Source: an uncultured Bryobacteraceae bacterium
Lineage (GTDB): Bacteria; Acidobacteriota; Terriglobia; Bryobacterales; Bryobacteraceae
Reading direction: 5' to 3'
Length of the DNA stretch: 64,000 nucleotides
Assembly: GCA_938027685.1 (NCBI GenBank)
Contig: CALJAM010000010.1
Span: 48,754 to 112,753, forward strand
The translations under genes were made by a program, and so were the position numbers. Of the stretch, positions 1-8,047 are shown in pieces. The notes beneath the pieces were generated by a model. That model searched no databases, was not told the DNA's origin, and worked only from the letters and a program-made list of their open reading frames with translations. Position 1 is the first letter of the stretch; each line of letters opens with the position of its first letter.

Positions 1-1048
1 GCTGGCCCCCGGGACCCATCACCGACGTGTGCAGCGACTGGTAAAGATTCGGACGCGGGATGTTGATGAAGTCCTTGATCCGCCCGGGTATGTGCGGCCA
101 GCGACCGTGAATGATCCCCAGCGCCGCGTAGCAGTTCCTGACCGTGTCCGTGATCACCCGCACCGCCAGCAGGTCGTAAACCTGTTCGATCGTAATCTTC
201 TGCCGCTTCAGTTTCTGATAGGTCGAGTAAACCCCCTTGATCCGACCTTCCACCCGCGCGGGAATCCCCTCGCGCGTGAGCATCTCCAGAATCTCCCGCT
301 GGATCTGCTCCAGAAATTCCTGGCTGGCCCGCTGCCGCGACTCGATCGCATCCCGTATCTCGGCGTACGCCTCCGGCTCCAGATACGAAAAGGCCAGGTC
401 CTCCAGCTCGCGCCGGATTGCGCCCATTCCCAACCGGTGCGCGATGGGCGCGTAGATCTCCAAGGTTTCCTCCGCCACCCGCTTCTGCTTTTCCGGCGCG
501 CAGAACGCCAGCGTCCGCATGTTGTGCAGGCGATCGGCCAGCTTCACCAGAATCACCCGCAGATCGTTCACCATCGCAAGCAGCATCTTGCGGACGCTTT
601 CCGCCTGACGCTCCTCGGCCGAGTAGAACTCCAGCTTGCTCAGCTTGGTCACGCCGTCGACGCAGCGGGCCACTTCCTCGCCGAACTCCCGTCGGAGCTC
701 CTCCAGCGTCGCCGACGTGTCTTCCGCCACGTCGTGCAGCAGCGCCGTCTGAAGACACACCAGGTCCATGTTCATCTCCGCCAGGATGGCCGCCACTCCC
801 ACCGGGTGCGTGATGTACGGCTCCCCCGAGTCGCGACGCTGATGCGCGTGGCAACGCTGCGCGAAGCGAAAGGCTTTCTCGAGTGCGGCGAGATCCTCCG
901 CAGGAAGGGTGTTCTTCAGGCGGGCGACAAGCTCGCGGTACAGCCCCTCCCCCGGCCCCTCATCGACGACGGGCGGCCGAGAGGTCGCAATCGACGCCAT
1001 GACCGGAACGGGCATCCCCGTCGCCGGACAGTTCGGATCGCCCTCCAT
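1..1048 (-). CDS. relA/spoT: RelA/SpoT-family (p)ppGpp synthetase/hydrolase, 3' part beyond window
   Basis: Bifunctional-type stringent response enzyme that makes or degrades (p)ppGpp. About 349 codons are present; the reading frame is open to position 1, so the C-terminal part (rest of synthetase, TGS, ACT) lies outside. An HD hydrolase domain is visible: the HAHQRRDSGEPYITHP stretch near residue 70 and LLHDVAED with the HD pair near residues 105-106. The hydrolase core looks intact, which favours a Rel/SpoT rather than a synthetase-only enzyme. The synthetase domain begins near residue 250 and reaches PRPNLYQSLHTSV, the usual substrate-binding motif, just before the edge. The ATG at 1048 has no good Shine-Dalgarno; ATGs 12 and 20 codons further in are alternatives. 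It is the last gene of the minus-strand block and is preceded by its own -10 element and a strong hairpin (1058-1098). Confidence 0.93.
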   Translation of the reverse strand, partial: MEGDPNCPATGMPVPVMASIATSRPPVVDEGPGEGLYRELVARLKNTLPAEDLAALEKAFRFAQRCHAHQRRDSGEPYITHPVGVAAILAEMNMDLVCLQTALLHDVAEDTSATLEELRREFGEEVARCVDGVTKLSKLEFYSAEERQAESVRKMLLAMVNDLRVILVKLADRLHNMRTLAFCAPEKQKRVAEETLEIYAPIAHRLGMGAIRRELEDLAFSYLEPEAYAEIRDAIESRQRASQEFLEQIQREILEMLTREGIPARVEGRIKGVYSTYQKLKRQKITIEQVYDLLAVRVITDTVRNCYAALGIIHGRWPHIPGRIKDFINIPRPNLYQSLHTSVMGPGGQ

Positions 1049-1057
1049 GTGAAGAAA

Positions 1058-1098
1058 GCGGGCGGCGCAGGCTCCCCGCACCGCCCGCTTGTATTATA
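1058..1098 (-). promoter_or_regulatory. Promoter -10 plus GC hairpin in front of relA/spoT
   Basis: Read on the minus strand, a perfect TATAAT lies at 1098-1093. It is followed by an 8-bp perfect inverted repeat (GCGGGCGG at 1088-1081, CCGCCCGC at 1065-1058, 15-nt loop) and then TTTCTTC just before the ATG at 1048. The hairpin with its short U-rich tail can act as an intrinsic terminator for the upstream TPR lipoprotein gene, as a leader attenuator for the relA transcript, or both. A convincing -35 is not seen. Confidence 0.5.
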
Positions 1099-1119
1099 AC
1101 TCGCGTCTCCGGATCGGCG

Positions 1120-1914
1120 TTACGGAACGCCTCCCAGCGCGCCGCCCGTCTTCTGCTTCTTCGTCTCCAGCGTCTTCTGCACCCAGTTATCCGCCGTGTC
1201 CCAGTCCCGCTTGTACGCCTGCTCCGTCTCCTGCAGGTCCGCCCGCTGCCGATAGAGCAGGTTCATGTAGGCCATCGCGTCGTCGTACTGCGGGTCCAGC
1301 TCCAGCGCCTTCTCCAGATGCTTCATGCCCGCTTCGATCATCTCCAGGTTCTTCTGCCGGAGCTGATCGCGCACCTTCTTGTCCTTCAGCGGACCCGGAT
1401 CCTCCGGCCTCATGCCCAGCTTGGCGCGCGCTTCGGCGTTGTCCTGGAACGCCTTCGTCCACGCGATCACGCCCAGCGTGTAGTAGGCCTCCTTGTTGTT
1501 GGGATTCACCTCGATCAGCTTGTTGTACCACTCCGCCGCCTCGTCGAACTTCTTCTGGTTGAAGTAAAGCGACGCGATCGAGGCGATCGCAACCTCGTTC
1601 TTCGGATCCTGCTCGAGTACCCGCAGGAACTCCTGGTGCGCGTTTTCCGCGAACTGGAGATTCTCCGGCGACTCCGCGCCCGGAATGTACTGCACCATGT
1701 ACGCCGTCGCCAAGTACAGACGCGCGGTGGGGAAAGTGGGATCCAGCGCGATCGCTTGCTTGAAATGCTCGATCGCCTCCGGATAGCGCGCATTCTTGTA
1801 CGCTTGCACCCCCTTGTTCAGATGATCCCGCGCCCTCAGCTTCTGGCAACCGGCGCTCACCATCAGCGTCGCCGCAGCACAAACCAATGCCGCAATCCTT
1901 CGCTTGCTGCTCAT
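1120..1914 (-). CDS. TPR-repeat lipoprotein
   Basis: Predicted 264-residue outer- or inner-membrane lipoprotein. The N-terminus is a lipoprotein signal with lipobox VSAGC (Cys 23). The remainder is tetratricopeptide repeats: an intact one near residues 29-62 (HLNKGVQAYKNARYPEAIEH), others around 95-160 and 190-225, so it is a protein-interaction scaffold. AGGAG is 7-8 nt before the ATG. It lies 34 bp downstream of the second exbD, so it is probably co-transcribed with tonB-exbB-exbD-exbD. A role as a partner of that energy-coupling machine is an inference from position only. Confidence 0.8.
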   Translation of the reverse strand: MSSKRRIAALVCAAATLMVSAGCQKLRARDHLNKGVQAYKNARYPEAIEHFKQAIALDPTFPTARLYLATAYMVQYIPGAESPENLQFAENAHQEFLRVLEQDPKNEVAIASIASLYFNQKKFDEAAEWYNKLIEVNPNNKEAYYTLGVIAWTKAFQDNAEARAKLGMRPEDPGPLKDKKVRDQLRQKNLEMIEAGMKHLEKALELDPQYDDAMAYMNLLYRQRADLQETEQAYKRDWDTADNWVQKTLETKKQKTGGALGGVP

Positions 1915-1948
1915 GCTGACTCCTGTTCGCGCAAATGCGGTCCGACCG

Positions 1949-2374
1949 TCACTGCCCGGCCTCGATCTTGGCCGTCATCAGTCCCACCTTGTCGATGCCG
2001 GCCCCCTTCGCGATGTCGATCGCCCGCGCCACGTACTGGAACTCCAGATCGGGATCGCCCTTCACGAACACTACCCGCTCGGCACGCGTCTTGAAGATCT
2101 CTTCCAGCCGCCGGCCAAGGCGATTGAAATCGCTCGGCTCCTGGTTGATCATCACCGAATGGTCCTTGTTGATCACGATCACCACCGTGCGCTGATCCGC
2201 CGCGTCCGCCTTCGAACCCGGCGGCGGCGGCTGCGGCACCAGCGTGTCCAGCCCATAAGGCGTCGTGGGCGTGATCACCATGAAGATGATCAACAGCACC
2301 AGCAGCACGTCAATGAACGGCACGACGTTGGGGTCGGCCACCGGGCCTTTGCCAGTACCGACTTGCATTCCCAT
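1949..2374 (-). CDS. exbD: ExbD/TolR-family biopolymer transport protein (second copy)
   Basis: A 141-residue proton-channel stator component: short cytoplasmic N-terminus, one membrane helix (about residues 20-40, PNVVPFIDVLLVLLIIFMV) with the conserved membrane Asp of the family, then a periplasmic domain. The Asp carries protons in ExbB-ExbD and TolQ-TolR. GGGAGGAGA lies about 8 nt before the ATG at 2374. It is tandem with another exbD 37 bp upstream; pairs of ExbD paralogues serving one TonB/ExbB are known in several Gram-negative phyla. The two copies share the membrane motif but differ in the periplasmic part, so they may form a heterodimer (inference). Confidence 0.9.
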   Translation of the reverse strand: MGMQVGTGKGPVADPNVVPFIDVLLVLLIIFMVITPTTPYGLDTLVPQPPPPGSKADAADQRTVVIVINKDHSVMINQEPSDFNRLGRRLEEIFKTRAERVVFVKGDPDLEFQYVARAIDIAKGAGIDKVGLMTAKIEAGQ

Positions 2375-2410
2375 AGACCAATCTCCTCCCGCAGCAGCTC
2401 CCTCGCGCGC

Positions 2411-2851
2411 TCACGGCGTCGCCGCCGCTGCCGCTCCCTTCTCCTTGATCTGTTCCGTCAGTAGACCGATCTGATCCACTCCCGCCGAGCGCAGATTGTC
2501 CACCACTTCCACCACCCGCTCGTAGCGGGCCCGCGCGTCGCTGCGGATGTAAACCATCTTGTCCAGCCGGTTCACCAAAAGGTCCTTCACCTTGCTGGGC
2601 AACTGGTCCGGGGGCATCTGAGTGGTGCCCAAAAACGTCCTCCCGTCGCGCGTCACCGCGATCAGAATGGCGTCATCCTTGTCGGCAGCCTGCATCGCGA
2701 TCGGGTTGCGCGTCTTGACCATGTCCACGCTGATGCCCTTCGTCAACATCGGCGTCACCACCATGAAGATGATCAACAGCACCAGCATGACGTCCACCAT
2801 GGGCACCACGTTCGGTGTGGATACCGGCGGGGGCATTTCCCTTCTTGCCAT
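2411..2851 (-). CDS. exbD: ExbD/TolR-family biopolymer transport protein (first copy)
   Basis: A 146-residue protein with one membrane helix (TPNVVPMVDVMLVLLIIFMV, about residues 11-30) carrying the family's proton-relay Asp, followed by a periplasmic domain ending in an alanine-rich tail. I chose the ATG at 2851 because GGAGGAGG lies 7-8 nt upstream; a longer frame reaching 2884 has no such site. It works with the ExbB homologue encoded immediately upstream to convert the proton gradient into TonB movement. Confidence 0.9.
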   Translation of the reverse strand: MARREMPPPVSTPNVVPMVDVMLVLLIIFMVVTPMLTKGISVDMVKTRNPIAMQAADKDDAILIAVTRDGRTFLGTTQMPPDQLPSKVKDLLVNRLDKMVYIRSDARARYERVVEVVDNLRSAGVDQIGLLTEQIKEKGAAAAATP

Positions 2852-2941
2852 CGTTCTGCCTCCTCCGTGCGCGTTCCCCTGCACGGCGGGGCCGCTCCGG
2901 CCCCGCCCCGACAGGTTTTCAACTCGCCGGACTCGTCTCTG

Positions 2942-3670
2942 TTACTTGCTCACCCGCTGCGAGCGCTTCAGGAAGTAGTCGATCAACTCCGAGCTGGAGT
3001 TGCTCATCTCGACGTCGAAGCCCTCGATGCGGCTCGTGAAAGCATTGAACGCCCAAAACGCCGGCACTGCCACGAACAGACCGATCGCCGTCGCCACCAG
3101 CGCCTCGGAAATACCGCCCGCGACCGCGCCCAGACCCGTGGACTTCTCGGTCGAAATGCCGTGGAACGCGTTGATGATCCCCACCACGGTCCCGAATAGG
3201 CCCACGAACGGCGCCGTCGCTCCGATCGTCGCCAGCGTCGGCACACCGCGCTTCAGCTCCGCGTGCACGATCGCCTCGGCCCGCTCCAAAGCACGCCGCG
3301 ATGCCTCGATCTCCTCGCCCGGTATCTCCGAGCTCATCTGGTGCGCGCGGAACTCCTGCAGGCCCGCCACCACCACCTTCGCCAGGTGGCTCTTCTTGTA
3401 CCGATCGGCGATCTTGATCGCCTCATCCAGCTTGCCCTCGCGCAGCGCGCCCGCCACCGCCGGCGCAAACAGCCGCGACTGCTTGCGCGCGGCGTTGAAC
3501 GCCAGCACACGATCGATCATCACGCCGATGGACCAGGCGGACATGAAGAACAGGATCACCACTACGATCTTCGCCACCAGGCCCATCTGGTTCCACAACG
3601 AGCGAATGTCCCAACCTACGGCCGCCTCTTGCAGCAGCAGAAACGACCAGACTTGCAATTGTAGAAGCAT
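2942..3670 (-). CDS. exbB: MotA/TolQ/ExbB-family proton channel
   Basis: A 242-residue inner-membrane channel subunit. The expected layout is visible: a hydrophobic N-terminal segment (about 35-55, [20 protein letters not shown]), a cytoplasmic helical region with [20 protein letters not shown], and two further helices (about 150-185 and 190-225). These carry the family motif [12 protein letters not shown] and [20 protein letters not shown]. It couples the proton motive force to TonB (encoded upstream) through the two ExbD proteins downstream. Tandem GA-rich ribosome-binding sequence precedes the ATG at 3670. Confidence 0.92.
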   Translation of the reverse strand: MLLQLQVWSFLLLQEAAVGWDIRSLWNQMGLVAKIVVVILFFMSAWSIGVMIDRVLAFNAARKQSRLFAPAVAGALREGKLDEAIKIADRYKKSHLAKVVVAGLQEFRAHQMSSEIPGEEIEASRRALERAEAIVHAELKRGVPTLATIGATAPFVGLFGTVVGIINAFHGISTEKSTGLGAVAGGISEALVATAIGLFVAVPAFWAFNAFTSRIEGFDVEMSNSSSELIDYFLKRSQRVSK

Positions 3671-3724
3671 CTTCCTCTTCTCCTGCGAGTTGAAATTCCG
3701 TCTTGCGACGTATGGAAACCCTTC

Positions 3725-4489
3725 CTACTGGCTCAGTGTGAAGTTCACGTCGATCTGCGTGATCACTTCCACCGGCTCGCCGTTCAGCAACGTCGGCTGG
3801 TAGCGCCACTGCTTCACCGCCTCCAGCGCCGCCGGGATCAACAGCGGGTGCCCCGAGATCACCTGCAGGTTCTGAATCGTGCCGTCGACGCCGATCACCG
3901 CCGTCAGTCGAACCACCCCCTGAATCCGCGCCTGCTTCGCCAGCGGAGGATAGATCGGCTTCGGCGCGTAGATCAGCTTGGCCTGCTGTACGTTGCCGCC
4001 CACACGGATCCGCTGGATCTCCTTCGGCTTCTGTACCTCCACCTTCGGAGGAGGAGGCGGCGGAGCAGCCACCGGAGCCGCCGAAATGATCCCGCCGATG
4101 ACGCCGCCAGGCGACCCGCCGGGCACGCCACCCGGCACGCCGCCAACCACCCCCACCGCGCCCGCCGAAGGCGGCGGAAGCTCGTCTTCCTTGATCATGG
4201 CGATTTCCTTCGGTATCTGCCTCGGCGCCATCAACCGCCCCGCGTCGAACTGCCGCGGTATCACCTTCACCACCTTCACCGGCGCTGCCGCCGGCGGCGG
4301 AGGCGGAGGCGGCGGAGGAGGAGGCGCCACCAGGAAACTCGTCAACGTCCCCCGAGGAATCGTGTCCGTGTAAATCAGGGGGATCAGAATCAGGATCATC
4401 ACCAGAAACGACTGGCCGATGAAGGAAACCACCACGGTCCACGGCCGGCGGGTCTTCACCGCCGTATCCAGCAAGCTCTGCTCAAACAT
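3725..4489 (-). CDS. tonB: TonB-family energy transducer
   Basis: A 254-residue TonB: an N-terminal membrane helix (about 15-38), a run of about 11 prolines then alanine-rich linker, a Gly/Pro-rich spacer (VGGVPGGVPGGSPGGVIGG), a second poly-Pro tract, and a C-terminal TonB domain (about 165-254). That domain has the usual PIYPPLAKQARIQGVV and AALEAVKQWRYQP motifs. It energises outer-membrane receptors such as those at 24913 and 58743. The start at ATG 4489 has AAGGG 8 nt upstream; an in-frame TTG six codons earlier is less likely. First gene of tonB-exbB-exbD-exbD, 70 bp below secF. Confidence 0.92.
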   Translation of the reverse strand: MFEQSLLDTAVKTRRPWTVVVSFIGQSFLVMILILIPLIYTDTIPRGTLTSFLVAPPPPPPPPPPPAAAPVKVVKVIPRQFDAGRLMAPRQIPKEIAMIKEDELPPPSAGAVGVVGGVPGGVPGGSPGGVIGGIISAAPVAAPPPPPPKVEVQKPKEIQRIRVGGNVQQAKLIYAPKPIYPPLAKQARIQGVVRLTAVIGVDGTIQNLQVISGHPLLIPAALEAVKQWRYQPTLLNGEPVEVITQIDVNFTLSQ

Positions 4490-4559
4490 TTCCGTTGCCC
4501 TTCCCAACCCAGGACGCCCCTCCGCCCTGCCCAGGGCGGCTCCCAGGCGCCCGTCAATC

Positions 4560-5786
4560 TCAAACCTCTCTTGCCGCCCGGCTCACTTTCCGGACAGCCT
4601 CCTTCTCTTTGGACACCGGCGCCGCTACGCGGGATCCCGCCGCCTTCTTGCGGCGCTCGGACAGTTGGTGCCAACCTACCACAATCGCGCTGGCCACGAA
4701 AATCGAAGAGTACGTCCCCACCACCACGCCCACCAGCAGCGCCAGCGCCATGTTGTTCAACACCGGCCCGCCCAATAGGTACAGCGCCAGCACCGCCACC
4801 AGCGTCGTCCCAGACGTCATCACCGTCCGCATCAACGTCTGGTTGATGCTCAGGTTCACCACCTCCGGCAGCGCCTGCTTAAACCGCAGCTTCAGATTCT
4901 CGCGCACCCGATCGAATACCACGATCGTGTCGTTGATCGAGTAGCCGATCAGCGTCAAAATCGCCGCGATCACCGTCAGCGAGATCTCACGGTTCAGCCA
5001 CGAGAACACCCCAATCGTGACCAGAGCGTCATGGAAGCTCGCCACGACCGCGCCCACGCCCGCCACGAACTCGAACCGGAACGCAATGTAAACCAGCATC
5101 CCGGCCAGCGCGTACAGCGTCGCCATCAAAGCCTTCTCGCGCAGGTCCGCGCCGACCTTCGGCCCCACGATCTCGACCTGACGGATGGCGAACGGCGCCA
5201 CCGTGGCCTCCTGCTTGAGCACGCCCAGGATCGCCGGCGTCACACCGGGCAATGCCCCCAGCTCGTCCACGCTCCGCAGTAAGCCCGAGCGCTCCCGGTC
5301 ACGAAACTCCACGATCCGATCCGCCAGCTCCTGCAACTGCCCCTCGCTCAGCGTGACGCCCGCCCGCGCCAGCGGTTCGCGCAACCGCTCCGCCAGCGCT
5401 TCCCTGCCTGCGCTGTTCAAATCCAGCTTGCCTTTCTCCGCTGCAAAACGCTCAGCCAGCGTCTCCGTGATCATCCGCCGTGCGAGATCCAGCTCCTGCT
5501 CGCTGCGCATCTCGGTGCCGATGATCACCTCCTGCGCCCCGGTCATCTCCTGCACCGTCACCTCGCCCGGAACGCGCCCCAGCAGCGCTCGCCGGATCTC
5601 CTCGAGCGGCGGCTGTTCCCGGAACTTCACGTACACCAAGGTCCCGCCGCGAAAATCAATCCCCCACTTGGGGCCGCCTTTCAGCGCCAGGCTCAACAGC
5701 GTGCCCGCCACCAGCACCAGCGACAGAAACACGCCCGCCGGCATCAAGCGGATCCAGTTGATCTTGGGTTCTCGGAATAACTCCAT
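4560..5786 (-). CDS. secF: SecF, protein-export membrane protein, with an extra periplasmic insert
   Basis: Part of the SecDF complex that uses the proton gradient to pull secreted proteins across the inner membrane. Six membrane helices are expected. The first (about residues 18-38) is followed by the P1 head and the WGIDFRGGTLVYVKF motif. The last five occur after residue 215, including IGYSINDTIVVFDRVRENL, the canonical SecF signature. At about 408 residues it is some 80-100 longer than the E. coli protein. The extra length is an insert at about residues 103-200, with LDLNSAGREAL and SVDELGALPGVTPAIL, resembling helix-hairpin-helix segments of GspK/ComEA type. Start: ATG 5786 (MELFREPKINW) is typical of the family; a GTG 12 codons upstream is possible. 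Confidence 0.93.
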   Translation of the reverse strand: MELFREPKINWIRLMPAGVFLSLVLVAGTLLSLALKGGPKWGIDFRGGTLVYVKFREQPPLEEIRRALLGRVPGEVTVQEMTGAQEVIIGTEMRSEQELDLARRMITETLAERFAAEKGKLDLNSAGREALAERLREPLARAGVTLSEGQLQELADRIVEFRDRERSGLLRSVDELGALPGVTPAILGVLKQEATVAPFAIRQVEIVGPKVGADLREKALMATLYALAGMLVYIAFRFEFVAGVGAVVASFHDALVTIGVFSWLNREISLTVIAAILTLIGYSINDTIVVFDRVRENLKLRFKQALPEVVNLSINQTLMRTVMTSGTTLVAVLALYLLGGPVLNNMALALLVGVVVGTYSSIFVASAIVVGWHQLSERRKKAAGSRVAAPVSKEKEAVRKVSRAAREV

Positions 5787-5943
5787 CGCCTCAACGCGAG
5801 CCGGCGCTTCCCGATTGGACACCGGCGTCCCGCGGAAAGTTCCCCTCCGCAGTCAAGAAGATAGCACAAACAGCCACGCCTGAGGGTCGCCCCGCCTGCC
5901 CGGTGCGCACCCTTTCCCTCCCCACGGCCCTAAACTCCTACCA

Positions 5944-7563
5944 TCATATGCTCAGCGACGCCACCTGCGGCTTGCGGAACAGCACCCAGTTGAAGATCGT
6001 CCGGGAGACAAATACCGCCGTGAAAACGTTCGCCACCAGACCCACCACCAGCGTCACCGCGAAACCCTTCACCGGACCCGTCCCGAACATGAACAGGAAC
6101 GCGCACGAAACCACCGTGACCACGTGCGTGTCGATGATGGTGATGAACGCCCGGTCGAAGCCCGCTTCCACCGCCGCAATCACGCCCTTGCCCGAGCGCA
6201 GCTCCTCGCGGATCCGCTCGAAGATCAAAATGTTGGAATCCACCGCCATGCCCAGGCTCAGCACGAACCCCGCAATGCCCGGCAGCGTCCACACCGCTTC
6301 GAAGTAGCTCAGCGCCGCCAGCGTCAGCAGCCCGTTCATCAGCAGCGCCACCACCGCATTCACGCCGCTCAGTCGATAGTAGATCAGCATGATCGCGGCC
6401 ACCAGAATCAGGCCCAGGATCCCCGCCGACACGCCCTGCCGGATCGAGTCCGAACCCAGCGAAGGCCCGATCGTCCGCTCCTCCAGGTAATCAATGCCCG
6501 CAGGCAACGACCCGGACTGCAGCACCAGCGCCAGATCCGACGCATCCTGCTCGTTGGCCGCACCCGTGATCCGCCCCTGGTCCTCGATCCGGCTCTGAAT
6601 CACCGGCGCGCTGCGTACCTGATTGTCCAGAATGATCGCCAGCCGATTGCCGATGTTACGCTCCGTGTGCTGCGCGAAACGCCGCGCGCCGTCCGGCCCC
6701 AGCGTGAAATCCGTCTCCCACTTGCCGAACTCGTCGCGGCTGGGCCGCGCCATCCGGATATCCTCGCCCGTGATCACCGGAACCCGGTTGACCAGCCACC
6801 AGCTCTCCCCCGCCTCGCCCGGCCGCCGCATCTCCGGAACCAGCTTCGTGTTCAGCGGCAGCACTCCGCCGTACTTGGCTAACGCCTGCTCGCGCGAAGA
6901 GAACGGCCCGTCCTGCACCTCGCTGATCTCCAGCACCGCCGTCGTGCCCATGATCTGCTTGACCCGCGCGGGATCGTCCACGCCCGGCAGTTGCACCAGA
7001 ATCTCGTACTCGCTCTCGGCCGCCCCGTGCTGCTGGATGACCGGCTCCGTCAGCCCCAGCGCGTTGATCCGCCGCTCCAGCGTACGAATCGTCCGCTCCA
7101 CCGTCTCCCGCTTCAGCGCCAGCAACTCGCTCGGCCGCATCGTGAGCCGGTAATCGTTCTCCCCGATCGCCGCCAACACCCACATCGGGAATCGCTGCGT
7201 GACGATCGCACGCAGATCCCCCGCGCGAGCCGCCGGCACGCCCCGCAGATAAATCGCGATCGTGTCCGCCTCCTCCACCCGCTGCGGATCGTTGCGTTCC
7301 AGTTGCGCGAACTCGATGCCCGCCCGCCGCAACTCTTGCCGCAGGCTCTCGATCGTCATGTCCGCCCGCGCCTTCACCGCCTCGTGCACCCGCACCTGCA
7401 GGATCAGGTGACTGCCCCCGCGCAGGTCCAGACCCAGCCGAACGTTCCGGCGCAGGTTCGCCTTGAGTTGGTCCAGCGAACGCGGCAGGCCGATCAGGCC
7501 CAGAATCGCCGCCGCCAGCACCGCCGCGATCACGATCGCACGCACTTTGACGTTTCTCTTCAT
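5944..7563 (-). CDS. secD: SecD, protein-export membrane protein
   Basis: A 539-residue SecD. Helix 1 (about residues 8-26) is followed by the large periplasmic region beginning with RLGLDLRGGSHLILQV, the conserved DLRGG motif. Near the C-terminus come five helices, with DYLEERTIGPSLGSDSIRQG, VLSLGMAVDSNILIFERIRE and the GTGPVKGFAVTL segment, all classic SecD features. The start at ATG 7563 gives a positively charged N-terminus as expected. It lies between yajC (16 bp upstream) and secF, the standard yajC-secD-secF order; the 157-bp gap before secF is larger than usual. Confidence 0.96.
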   Translation of the reverse strand: MKRNVKVRAIVIAAVLAAAILGLIGLPRSLDQLKANLRRNVRLGLDLRGGSHLILQVRVHEAVKARADMTIESLRQELRRAGIEFAQLERNDPQRVEEADTIAIYLRGVPAARAGDLRAIVTQRFPMWVLAAIGENDYRLTMRPSELLALKRETVERTIRTLERRINALGLTEPVIQQHGAAESEYEILVQLPGVDDPARVKQIMGTTAVLEISEVQDGPFSSREQALAKYGGVLPLNTKLVPEMRRPGEAGESWWLVNRVPVITGEDIRMARPSRDEFGKWETDFTLGPDGARRFAQHTERNIGNRLAIILDNQVRSAPVIQSRIEDQGRITGAANEQDASDLALVLQSGSLPAGIDYLEERTIGPSLGSDSIRQGVSAGILGLILVAAIMLIYYRLSGVNAVVALLMNGLLTLAALSYFEAVWTLPGIAGFVLSLGMAVDSNILIFERIREELRSGKGVIAAVEAGFDRAFITIIDTHVVTVVSCAFLFMFGTGPVKGFAVTLVVGLVANVFTAVFVSRTIFNWVLFRKPQVASLSI

Positions 7564-7579
7564 GCCCGCAACGACTGCC

Positions 7580-7900
7580 TTACTTCTTGCTCTCGGTCGG
7601 AATCAGCGCCGCCACCGCGCTCCGTGTCACCTGCAGCTTCACGTTGTCCGGCTTGACGCGCAGCACCAGCGTGTCGTCCTCTCGGTTGATGCCCACGATC
7701 GTCCCGATAATGCCGCCGCTGGTCAACACCGTCTGCCCCGGCTCCAGGCTGGCCAGCATCTTCTGCTGCCGCTTCCGCTGCCTCTGCATGGGCAAGAACA
7801 GCAGAAAGTAAAAAATCAGGATGATGGGCAGAACCGTGAGCAGAAACCCCACGGCGCTCGATGGGGGCTGTTGCTGCTGTAGGATCAGGCTCGACACCAC
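7580..7900 (-). CDS. yajC: YajC, Sec translocase accessory subunit
   Basis: A 106-residue protein with a single N-terminal membrane helix (about 16-37, VGFLLTVLPIILIFYFLLFL) followed by the signature PMQRQRKRQQKMLASLEPGQTVLTSGG. This is the conserved YajC core that binds SecDF-YidC. Start: tandem GTG codons at 7900 and 7897; the sequence GCGAGGCGAAG upstream supplies the ribosome-binding site. First gene of the yajC-secD-secF cluster. Confidence 0.93.
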   Translation of the reverse strand: MVSSLILQQQQPPSSAVGFLLTVLPIILIFYFLLFLPMQRQRKRQQKMLASLEPGQTVLTSGGIIGTIVGINREDDTLVLRVKPDNVKLQVTRSAVAALIPTESKK

Positions 7901-8047
7901 CTTCGCCTCGCTGATCTACCTGGCTTCCGCCGCGCCCGGCACCTACCGGCCTTCGCTGGCGGCGAACAGCGCGGGATCCATCCGGGGAAACCGCCGGGGA
8001 CAGCAGAGCGGTTCACTCACCTAGCGTGCCTGAACCCGCTCCCGATG

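Noticed and set aside
29..1099. 356-codon open frame on the plus strand
   Set aside because: It is the antisense of a clear RelA/SpoT gene; the peptide is rich in Arg, His and Pro without domains, typical of spurious frames in GC-rich DNA.
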